From: Kistimonas sp. bin40
GTDB taxonomy: Bacteria; Pseudomonadota; Gammaproteobacteria; Pseudomonadales; Endozoicomonadaceae
Assembly (NCBI GenBank): GCA_002238585.1
Contig: MPMQ01000009.1
Coordinates: 16,971-80,970 of the forward strand
Length of the DNA: 64,000 bases
Reading direction: 5' to 3'
The position numbers and the translations under genes were made by a program. Below are positions 54,209-61,661 of this stretch, piece after piece (within the stretch, counting starts at the first letter, position 1; each line of letters begins with the position of its first letter). The notes under the pieces were generated by a model, which was not told the DNA's origin, did no database searches, and was given only the letters and a program-made list of their open reading frames with translations.

Positions 54209-56182
54209 CTATTTTTTCCTCCCACCAGCGCGCTGGTGCTGTGCCTGCTGCTCAGGCGGCCCCGGTATGCCGGCTGCGGTTCGAACGGACGGTTGCGGCC
54301 TGGAGAAGCCCCTGATGTCTCCGCTGAACGGCACTGCCGAAGGGGCGTCCCGGGGCTGCTCGTCAGTGTCTTGCCATGGTCGGAGCAGCAAGGCGCGTGT
54401 TTCACCATCCAACGGCACGCTGTGCGTGACACCGGCGGCTGCACCCATCGGCTGTGCCAGCCGACACAGTTCTTCCTCGGCCAACGACAAGAGCGGAAGC
54501 AGGCCACCTGGCGCATGGCTGCTGCACGGCGGTCCCTGTTGTGGCGCGCCCGACGGCGTCGCCTGCAGGTGCCCTGGGTCAGCCAGACAGCTGACAGACA
54601 CCGGGAACAGCCTGTGAGACGAGCGCCAGGTGTGCACATCGGTGCCCGGCATCCTCATGGCTGTGGCGGGGGACAGTTCACTCTGGCGACGGCCGACGCT
54701 GCCGCCCCCAGGCAAGCTGCGCCTTGCGTTTTGTGCGGGCCGGCAACCGACCCGGACAAAGCTTGTGCCGCGCTCTTCACCTGGCACGACAAAGGACGGT
54801 CTGCCGCTGCATCTGCTCACATGCAGGTGAAGAGCGCCTCTTGACTTGAACACTCTTGCACAGCCCTCACGCGTGCAGGCAAAGTCCCCCAGGCAGGCAC
54901 GGCTGCGCAGGTGAACTTGCAATATGCTGGGTCGGGTGAACCTTTGTGCGCAGTTCTCCCGGGGACAGACAAAAGGCCTGACGCCCGTCTGTCCGCGCGG
55001 CTGGGCTGTCCGGACCCGCGACTGCATGAGTGATTGACGCCAGGCGTTGTAGGGAGAAAAGAAGAGTCTTTCTCCCGCGTGAAGGCGCAGGTGCTCCCGC
55101 ATGCCTCTCTCGGTAGAGTAACGTCTGGTGCAGCCCCGGCGTGGGCACGCAAAGGTTTTTTGGCCGGTGTGGGTTGCCAGGTGCCGTTTCAGGGAGCTTG
55201 ATTGCGCGTACTGTTTGCCGCAGTCTGCGTATGCACAGACAAAGGGCTTCTCACTGGCATGGCTACTCAGGTGCGTTTTCATGTTGCCTCTGGTAACACT
55301 TCGCGTACCGCAGTTCTCGTAAGGGCAGGCAAAGGGCCTGTCGCCCGTATGACGACGCCAGTGCTCCCTCATGTGGCTCGGGTGCATGAAGCGCCTGACG
55401 CAGCCCTCCCACGGGCAGACAAGGTGTTGGTCTTTGCTGTGTCTGCGCAGGTGCGCTTTCAGATTTTCTGTATTTTTGAAGCTTTTGGCGCAGTCCGCGA
55501 CAGGGCAGACAGAAGGTGGCCTGCTGCTGTGAACCTGCTGATGTGATTTGAGTGTGTCCATACGCACGAACCGTTTGGCGCAGTCCCCGTAGCTACAGAC
55601 AAAGGGTTTCGCGCCGGTATGGTAGCGCAGGTGTACCCTCAGGTTGCTCGCATCATAAAATCGCCTGCCACAAGCCTCCACCGGGCACAGCCGGACGCCC
55701 TCTCCGGTGTGCAGACGCAGGTGATACTTCAACCCCGTAGCCTTGGCAAACGGTTTTGCGCAGTACTCCCAGGGGCAGACAAAGGATCGGCTTTTTGTGT
55801 GACTGTACAGGTGCACGCTCAGACTCGCTGACTGCGCGAACCCTTTCCCGCAGTCCCCATATGAGCAGACAAAAGGCTTTTCACCCGCGTGGCTACGCAG
55901 GTGCGCCTTCAGGGCAACAAAGCTGGAACATCGTTTGACACAACCCTCCCGTGGACAAACCTCGCGCCGCTGTCTGAGGCCATGACAGCGCCAGTGTTCC
56001 GTCAGAGGGGAGCAGGATTTCACCTTTTTGTTACAGCAAGGAGACGGCCGCTGCCCTGCTTTTTTGACAGCAACGAATGGCGCGGCACCTTTCCTTTTGC
56101 CTGACCCACACAGTTCTCCTGCCGTGCGTTGCGTCTCAAGAGAAAGTCGCGATCTGGCGTGGTCTGTTGCTACAGGCTGCAT
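54209..56182 (-). CDS. B7: C2H2 zinc-finger protein, 12 fingers
   Basis: 657 residues starting MQPVATDHARSRLSLETQ. A decayed finger (CCNKKVKSCSPLTEHWRCH) precedes twelve intact fingers from about residue 76 to 470, with one gap near 410 where a unit is lost (SPYNAWRQSL). Some fingers are of the CSYGDC/CPVADC kind. The B tail is complete: LLPLLSLAEEELCRL, ALLLRPWQDTDEQP, then SGDIRGF, followed by a Gln/Ala-rich end. The leader lacks a strong basic patch apart from GKRKG. Confidence 0.9.
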   Translation of the reverse strand: MQPVATDHARSRLSLETQRTAGELCGSGKRKGAAPFVAVKKAGQRPSPCCNKKVKSCSPLTEHWRCHGLRQRREVCPREGCVKRCSSFVALKAHLRSHAGEKPFVCSYGDCGKGFAQSASLSVHLYSHTKSRSFVCPWEYCAKPFAKATGLKYHLRLHTGEGVRLCPVEACGRRFYDASNLRVHLRYHTGAKPFVCSYGDCAKRFVRMDTLKSHQQVHSSRPPSVCPVADCAKSFKNTENLKAHLRRHSKDQHLVCPWEGCVRRFMHPSHMREHWRRHTGDRPFACPYENCGTRSVTRGNMKTHLSSHASEKPFVCAYADCGKQYAQSSSLKRHLATHTGQKTFACPRRGCTRRYSTERGMREHLRLHAGERLFFSPYNAWRQSLMQSRVRTAQPRGQTGVRPFVCPRENCAQRFTRPSILQVHLRSRACLGDFACTREGCARVFKSRGALHLHVSRCSGRPSFVVPGEERGTSFVRVGCRPAQNARRSLPGGGSVGRRQSELSPATAMRMPGTDVHTWRSSHRLFPVSVSCLADPGHLQATPSGAPQQGPPCSSHAPGGLLPLLSLAEEELCRLAQPMGAAAGVTHSVPLDGETRALLLRPWQDTDEQPRDAPSAVPFSGDIRGFSRPQPSVRTAAGIPGPPEQQAQHQRAGGRKK

Positions 56183-56584
56183 AGGTATCAGGAATCAGAA
56201 AATGATCGACGGTCAGGGTGGGACAACAGGCACTGTCTGTATGATTCCTGACAAGGGGCACGCTTGTTGGCTCTGCTGTCCGGCGACAGGCCGTCCCCGG
56301 GTTCTCACAAGGATGGGCACAAGAGATTGCACACCAGATCACCAACGCCATACACACCAGCATCAATCGTAAGGCAGCGGACAGGGCGCAGCGCCAGACT
56401 GGCTGCGGTGCACACCCGCACAAGCGCGAGACGTTCCGGTCCGCATAGTGACTGTAAACAAAGGCTGCAAGAAAAAACACGCTCACAGGTTGGGACCGCA
56501 TCCTCCGCTGCCACCAGCAGGCAGCTGTCGCACCGCAGCAGCCCTGGAGCACTGACAGGCGCCTGGGTGCGGCCTCAATCCTGA
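56183..56584 (-). other. B8-B7 spacer
   Basis: Family B upstream motif at 56218 and an outer conserved stretch (TGCTGTCCGGCGACAGG, about 56272-56288). The remainder carries a short - strand frame with hydrophobic runs, which I do not regard as a supported gene. Confidence 0.5.
56218..56229 (-). promoter_or_regulatory. Family B upstream motif for B7
   Basis: + strand GTGGGACAACAG followed by GCACTGTCTGTATGATTCC, 36 nt from the ATG. Confidence 0.6.
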
Positions 56585-58345
56585 TCAGAACGCGTTCATG
56601 TCCCCTGGCGATGGCAATGACGGAAAGTCACTGAAGTCCTGGGCCAGCGCGTCGGTACCCCACCATAAGGGCAGGAAGCTGAAACCTGACGCATCCTGCT
56701 GCGCCAGGCGGCGCAATTCCTCCCCGGACAGCGACAACAGGGGAATCAGACCCTCAGGATCCGGGTCTGGACCGCCCTGCTGAGTATGCGGCCCGCCCGA
56801 GGGTCTGACCAACAGGCTCCCTTCATCGGGCACCGGGACGACCGCCTCCACACTGGCCTGCCGGGGCCGCCGCCAGACCTGGCCACCGCAGGTCATCTCG
56901 CTGCCGGTGGCCGTCTGCTCACAGGGGACATCCCCACGCCTGCGGCTCACAGGACGGCGACATTCTTCTGCCACAGGAGAACGCTCAAGTTTACGCCTGC
57001 GAGCCCGGGTGCTGATTCCCGGGCCTGCCACCCTGCTGCTGCTCTTGTGGGTGTCCCGGTGAACATCCCGGGCCACTTTGTTCGGGAAGACTTTCCCGCA
57101 ATCCTTGCATGAACAGACCCGGGATGCTGTTGCACCCCGGTTGTGGCGGCGCCCGGGGCACTCCAGCCGACCTCTTTTGCCATGCACTTTTGTGCAGGCC
57201 TGCCTGGGACAGACAAGATCTTGTTCGCGGGCATGCATGTGCAGGTGAGCTTTCAGGGGCTTCAGGTTCCAGAAAATTTTCAGGCAGTCATCGTATGAGC
57301 ACACAAGAGGCTGTTTGCCGGCATGGGAACGCAGGTGCCGTTTCAGGTTGTTCCGGACAGCCCACCGCATGCCACAGCCCTCCAGCGGGCAGACAAAGGG
57401 CAGCTCTCCGGTATGCGTGCGCAGGTGCTGCCTCAGGGTGTCCGGGGCAGTGTATCGCCTGGTACAGCCTTCCCAGGGGCAGGCAAAGGGCCTGGCGCAC
57501 GTATGTCTCAGGAAGTGAAGTTTGAGATGACCCGATTGCGTGAACGATCTGCGGCAGTTCTCGTCAGGACAGACAAAGAGCCGCTCGTCGGTATGGCAGC
57601 GCAGATGCCTGTGCATATTGTTCTTGAAAGCCCAACGCTTGCCACAGTCTTCCCACGGGCAGACAAAGGGCTTGGCGGCGTTGTGCAAACGCCGGTGCGC
57701 AACCAGACTCACGAAAAAGGAAAACTGCCTGGCGCAACCTTCACGGGGACAGACAAAGGGCTTGTTGCCGCTATGGGAATGCAGGTGATCCTTGAGGCCG
57801 CCCGCGCAACTATAGCGCTTTGCGCAGCCCTCCAACGGGCAAATAAAAGGCCTTTCTCCAGTATGGGCACGCAGGTGCCGCTGCAAGTTGGCACTCGCGG
57901 TGTACGCTTTGCCACACCCCTCCATCGGGCACACAAAGGGCTTTTCTCCAGTATGGGTACGCAGGTGGGTCTTCAGGAAACTCGTATCAGCGCATCGCCT
58001 GGCACAGCCTTCAACCGGGCAGACAAAGGGTTTTTCTCCGGTGTGAAAGCGCAGATGTCTCTTCAGGTTTCCTGAGGTAGAGCAGCTCTTGCCACAGCCT
58101 TCCCATGGACAGACAAAAGTTTTCTCTCTGGTGTCAGGTCCGGGCGGGGGGGGCATCAGTAACTTCTCTTTTTTGCGCCCCCGGTATGCGCCCCTGGTTT
58201 CTTCCCTGACAGCAACGGGCTGGCGGGCGCGCCGACTTCCGGGTGCCCCGCACCGTACCTGGACTCTTGTTTCCGCCACCAGGCCAGCTTGCGCGCTGGT
58301 GCACTCTTGTGTGGCAGGCAATTTTGTGACAGGCAATATAGGCAT
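56585..58345 (-). CDS. B8: C2H2 zinc-finger protein, 11 fingers
   Basis: 586 residues from the ATG at 58345 (MPILPVTKLPATQECT); the frame is open to 58405 across the B motif. The leader holds GSRRARQ and GRKKEKLL. Eleven intact fingers run from residue 79 to about 430; one is aberrant (CPRQAC without proper histidines) and the last is CSCKDC. Four consecutive fingers of the CPVEGC/CPMEGC/CPLEGC type look like recent copies. The tail is LIPLLSLSGEELRRL, but the LLRPWQG section is replaced by FLPLWWGTDALAQDF, ending SLPSPGDMNAF. Confidence 0.9.
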   Translation of the reverse strand: MPILPVTKLPATQECTSAQAGLVAETRVQVRCGAPGSRRARQPVAVREETRGAYRGRKKEKLLMPPPPGPDTREKTFVCPWEGCGKSCSTSGNLKRHLRFHTGEKPFVCPVEGCARRCADTSFLKTHLRTHTGEKPFVCPMEGCGKAYTASANLQRHLRAHTGERPFICPLEGCAKRYSCAGGLKDHLHSHSGNKPFVCPREGCARQFSFFVSLVAHRRLHNAAKPFVCPWEDCGKRWAFKNNMHRHLRCHTDERLFVCPDENCRRSFTQSGHLKLHFLRHTCARPFACPWEGCTRRYTAPDTLRQHLRTHTGELPFVCPLEGCGMRWAVRNNLKRHLRSHAGKQPLVCSYDDCLKIFWNLKPLKAHLHMHAREQDLVCPRQACTKVHGKRGRLECPGRRHNRGATASRVCSCKDCGKVFPNKVARDVHRDTHKSSSRVAGPGISTRARRRKLERSPVAEECRRPVSRRRGDVPCEQTATGSEMTCGGQVWRRPRQASVEAVVPVPDEGSLLVRPSGGPHTQQGGPDPDPEGLIPLLSLSGEELRRLAQQDASGFSFLPLWWGTDALAQDFSDFPSLPSPGDMNAF

Positions 58346-58375
58346 CGGGCATCTGAAAACTGGGCAACAGTCGCA

Positions 58376-58408
58376 CTTGGACAACAGCGTCAATGCGTAT
58401 GACATCGA
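58376..58408 (-). promoter_or_regulatory. Family B upstream motif for B8
   Basis: + strand CTTGGACAACAGCGTCAATG followed by CGTATGAC, 31 nt from the ATG. Confidence 0.6.
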
Positions 58409-58476
58409 CAGTCAACAACCTTGTTACTACCCGTGTCCGGCCATCATGCCAACACCTGTTCGCACTGGCAGTCCTG

Positions 58477-58522
58477 TTGACATCCTCCCCGCCCTGAAAG
58501 ACGGGGCTTGCCGCGCACCGGG
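58477..58522 (+). mobile_element. IS605-like right-end remnant
   Basis: TTGACATCCTCCCCGCCCTG AAAGACGGGG CTTGCCGCGC ACCGGGTC. This is the closest match in the window to an IS200/IS605 (IS1341-type) right end, and it is nearly the same as 19810-19859. No transposase, TnpB or left end is recognised nearby. It abuts the stop codon of B9 on the opposite strand. Confidence 0.65.
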
Positions 58523-59764
58523 TCAGGACAAGTCGATATTCTCGCTGGAGGGCAACAGCGAAAAGTCCAGAACCCGCTCCGCCATGCCCTGCCATGGTCG
58601 CAGCAGCAAGGGAGCGACATCCTCCTTGAGCATCAGTGCCGGACCCGGGGTAACAAAAGCCGGCGCCAGCGGTTGTGCCAGGCGGTCCAACTCTTTGTCA
58701 GCCAGCGACAACACGGGAATCAGGACACCGGAACCCGGACACACGCCGCCCTTGTGTGACCGGCCCGCTTTAGCGCCAGGGACCTGGCTGCATTCCTGGC
58801 GCCAGCCGACCAGCGGCTTTGCTCGGGCATGAGAACCCAGGTGCCTCTTCATATGGCACCGGTAACTCCAGCGCTTGCCACAGCCCGGCTGGGGGCACAC
58901 AAAGGTTTTTTCGTTGGTATGCAAGCGCAGATGCTGCTTCAGGGTGGCCGCGTCGGAACAGCGCCTGGTGCAACCCTCCCAGGGACAAACAACGAACTCA
59001 TCGCCGGTATGCCAGCGCAGGTGCCTTTGCATGTTCCACAGGGCCGCAAATCTCTTGTCGCACCCCTCCTGCGAGCAGGCAAAGGGTTTTGCGCCAGTGT
59101 GCCGCAGCAGGTGCAACGTCAGATTTCCGGCCGAACTCAACCGGGTCCGGCAGTCCTCGTGTGGGCACACAAAGGGCTTGGCACCGGTATGGCAATGCAA
59201 GTGTGCCTTGAGGTGCCAGGCGGAAGAAGTCCGCACTGGGCAGCCCTCCAACGGACACGCAAAGGGCTTTTCTCTCCTGTGACTGTGCGAATTCAGATGT
59301 CGCCTCAAGCTACTGCGGTCACCATATCTCTTGTCGCAGCCTTCCCACCAGCAAACAAAGCGCCTTGCTCCGGCGTGGCGATGCAGATGCGCTGTCAGGC
59401 CAAGGGACTGGGCGAACTGTTTGCCGCACTCTTGCCAGGAGCAGACAAAGGGTTTTTCTCCGGTGTGCGTGCGCAGGTGTTCCTTCACATTGCTCGTGCA
59501 AGGCAAGCGCCTGGCGCACCCCTCCCCTGGACAGACAACGCCGCCTGCCCGGGTGTCATGGTCAGGCGGGTGTCTGACCTGTCTGGTGCGGGCGGCAGCT
59601 TTTTTTCCGGGACCTGGAGGCGGACACACCATGGCTTGCCTGCCCCCAACGGACCGGCGGACGCGCCGGTTGTCTCCTGAAACGCAGCCGCCCCCTGCTG
59701 ATGTTTCCGGCTCAGGATGAAGACGCAACCTCTTGCGATGTTTTGTTACGGGCAACATAGGCAT
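58523..59764 (-). CDS. B9: C2H2 zinc-finger protein, 8 fingers
   Basis: 413 residues starting MPMLPVTKHRKRLRLHPEPE; the in-frame ATG two codons later is an alternative. The leader has the clear basic patch GDNRRVRRSVGG and PPPGPGKKAAART. Eight fingers run from residue 78 to about 318; one linker is a residue longer (HSHRREKPF). The linker to the tail is very short. The tail is complete: LIPVLSLADKELDRL, APLLLRPWQG, LLPSSENIDLS. This is the most compact full-length B gene and a good reference for the family layout. Confidence 0.92.
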   Translation of the reverse strand: MPMLPVTKHRKRLRLHPEPETSAGGGCVSGDNRRVRRSVGGRQAMVCPPPGPGKKAAARTRQVRHPPDHDTRAGGVVCPGEGCARRLPCTSNVKEHLRTHTGEKPFVCSWQECGKQFAQSLGLTAHLHRHAGARRFVCWWEGCDKRYGDRSSLRRHLNSHSHRREKPFACPLEGCPVRTSSAWHLKAHLHCHTGAKPFVCPHEDCRTRLSSAGNLTLHLLRHTGAKPFACSQEGCDKRFAALWNMQRHLRWHTGDEFVVCPWEGCTRRCSDAATLKQHLRLHTNEKTFVCPQPGCGKRWSYRCHMKRHLGSHARAKPLVGWRQECSQVPGAKAGRSHKGGVCPGSGVLIPVLSLADKELDRLAQPLAPAFVTPGPALMLKEDVAPLLLRPWQGMAERVLDFSLLPSSENIDLS

Positions 59765-59793
59765 CAGGAATCAAAGATTCATCAGCAGAGGGC

Positions 59794-59809
59794 GTTGGAC
59801 AACAGCACC
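59794..59809 (-). promoter_or_regulatory. Family B upstream motif for B9
   Basis: + strand GTTGGACAACAGCACC, the consensus form, 30 nt from the ATG. Confidence 0.65.
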
Positions 59810-59842
59810 ACCGCGCATGACGCCGGGAAGCCAGCCGGCTGG

Positions 59843-61408
59843 TCAGTGCCGCTGTCCGACCGCCGCCCCCCCGGCATCTGTTTTGACATCCTCCGTGAAC
59901 GGCAGCCCCAGCGACAAGTCCTCGGTCAGTGGCTCTGAGCCCTGCCATGGCCGCAGCAACGCGGAAAGTGACTCACCATTGAGCAATGCCGGCGGGCTCT
60001 GCACGGCAGGAGCCGCTCCCGTCGGGTGTGCCAGGCGGTGCAACTCTTCCTCGGAAAACGCCAGTATGGGAAACCAGGCTCTGCTGTCTGCTGGCAAGTG
60101 CCCCTCTGCTTCCTGCGTCTGCACGAGCGGGTGAACCTTCAGGATGCGTCTGGCGGGCAAAACTGTTGCGCCGCCCCTGTGGGCATGGACAGCGGCCCCT
60201 GTGGCCTGATGAAGGCACCTGTGGCGGTGCAGGCCACGTCTGTACCGGTATGCCTTTCCACAGCCCTCACGCAGGCAAACGAAGGCCTTGCTTTCAGCAT
60301 GGCAACACAGGTGCCGTTTCAGGGCGCCAAAGTGCGAAAAGCTTTGTGCGCAGCCCGCATGGAAACAGGCAAACGACCTGGATTGCGTATGCTCGCGCAG
60401 GTGCTCCATCAGTCTGGCTGCGGCAATATACCGCCTGGGACAGCCCTCCTGCGGGCAGGTAAAGGGTTTTTCGACGGTGTGCAGGCGCAGGTGAGCTTTC
60501 AGACTGTCAGCCTGGGCGAACCTTTGGGCGCAGTACCTGAATGAACAGACAAAGGGCCTGGCGCCGGAATGGCAACGCAGGTGCCTCTTCATATTGTGCA
60601 GGATGGAGTAGCGCTTGTCGCAACCCTCCATAGAGCACGCAAAAGGTTTTTCACCGGAATGGCGGCGCAGGTGGATTGTCAGACTGCCGGATTGGGTGAA
60701 CATTTTTGCGCAGTCCTCATGGGGACAGACAAAGCTTTTTTTCGCGGTGTGGCTGCGAATATGCACGGTCAGATTACGTGCAGCAGCCACCCGTTTTGCG
60801 CAGTGCTCCCAGGGGCAGACAAAGACATTGGTACGGGTGTGACTACGCAGGTGTACCTTCCTGCTGCTCCGGGCGGTGTACCGCCTTGCACAGCCCTCCC
60901 ATGAGCAGACATAGCGTTTGGTGCCGGAGTGAAAACCCAGGTGCCTCTTCATGTTACTCGGATCAGAAAATCTTTTGCCGCAGCCCGCCCATGGGCAGAC
61001 AAAGGCTTTTTCTCCAGTGTGACAACGCAGGTGCGCCTTCAGGCTGACGCAATGGCTGAAGCTTCTCCCGCAATCAGCGTATGTGCAGACAAGCGGCTTT
61101 GCGCCGGTGTGACAACGCAGGTGGTCCTTCAGGTGGGTTGCGGTCGCGCAGGATTTTGCGCAGCCCTCCCAGGGGCAGATAATCGCTCGCGCACCGGCGT
61201 TACAACGCGGCCGACACCGGACCTGACCGGCTCCCGCCTTCCTCCATTTTTCGCAAGCAGGACGCGGGGATGTCATCTCTTTTTTGGCAGCAGCGCGCTG
61301 CCGGACGCGCCTGCCGTCTCCGGCTGCGCAAGATCCGTTTTCTGTTGGTTCCGGCACCAGGCAAGGTCGCGACCTGGCGCCATATCTTGTTGCAAACAGC
61401 TTGGGCAT
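59843..61408 (-). CDS. B10: C2H2 zinc-finger protein, 11 fingers
   Basis: 521 residues from the ATG at 61408 (MPKLFATRYGARSRPC); the frame is open to 61480. Basic patch GDGRRVRQRAAAKKEM. Eleven intact fingers run from residue 78 to about 408. The tail is FPILAFSEEELHRL, SLSALLRPWQGSEP, LPFTEDVKTD. It follows B9's upstream region by only 78 bp; spacing in this part of the array is the tightest in the B block. Confidence 0.92.
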   Translation of the reverse strand: MPKLFATRYGARSRPCLVPEPTENGSCAAGDGRRVRQRAAAKKEMTSPRPACEKWRKAGAGQVRCRPRCNAGARAIICPWEGCAKSCATATHLKDHLRCHTGAKPLVCTYADCGRSFSHCVSLKAHLRCHTGEKAFVCPWAGCGKRFSDPSNMKRHLGFHSGTKRYVCSWEGCARRYTARSSRKVHLRSHTRTNVFVCPWEHCAKRVAAARNLTVHIRSHTAKKSFVCPHEDCAKMFTQSGSLTIHLRRHSGEKPFACSMEGCDKRYSILHNMKRHLRCHSGARPFVCSFRYCAQRFAQADSLKAHLRLHTVEKPFTCPQEGCPRRYIAAARLMEHLREHTQSRSFACFHAGCAQSFSHFGALKRHLCCHAESKAFVCLREGCGKAYRYRRGLHRHRCLHQATGAAVHAHRGGATVLPARRILKVHPLVQTQEAEGHLPADSRAWFPILAFSEEELHRLAHPTGAAPAVQSPPALLNGESLSALLRPWQGSEPLTEDLSLGLPFTEDVKTDAGGAAVGQRH

Positions 61409-61437
61409 CGGGGAGCAGAAAGTGATCAAGAGTGCCG

Positions 61438-61464
61438 GTTGGACCACAACAACACTGTGTATGA
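61438..61464 (-). promoter_or_regulatory. Family B upstream motif for B10
   Basis: + strand GTTGGACCACAACAACACTG followed by TGTATGA, 30 nt from the ATG. An outer stretch, CCAACAACCTTGTCGGTGCT, lies at 61475-61494. Confidence 0.6.
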
Positions 61465-61586
61465 ACCTGATAACCAACAACCTTGTCGGTGCTGCTGTCC
61501 CACCGCTGGCCGGCGACAGGCTTGCCCTGCGTTGTCATGAAGAAGGGAAAGAGGGCAAATACACTCTGTCCCCAACCACTCCCACC

Positions 61587-61661
61587 TGCGCCCTGCCATA
61601 GCCACAGCAGCACGGAAAGCGCCTCAGCATTCAACCTCAGGGCCCCTTCTGCCGTGACGCT
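61587..61661 (-). pseudogene. B11 tail relic in another frame
   Basis: Read on the - strand in a frame different from B11, this gives SVTAEGALRLNAEALSVLLW then LWQGA, which aligns with the EALxxLLRPWQG part of the B tail. It continues directly where B11 loses the tail. Confidence 0.75.

Noticed and set aside
56136..56552. A - strand frame with hydrophobic runs in the B8-B7 spacer as a membrane protein
   Set aside because: It overlaps the B7 start and the family B upstream block in another frame and has no recognisable domain or start context.
59885..59900. TTTTGACATCCTCC as a fifth IS605-like end
   Set aside because: It lies within the coding tail of B10, encodes the conserved TEDV-K segment there, and lacks the CCCG...GGGG hairpin.
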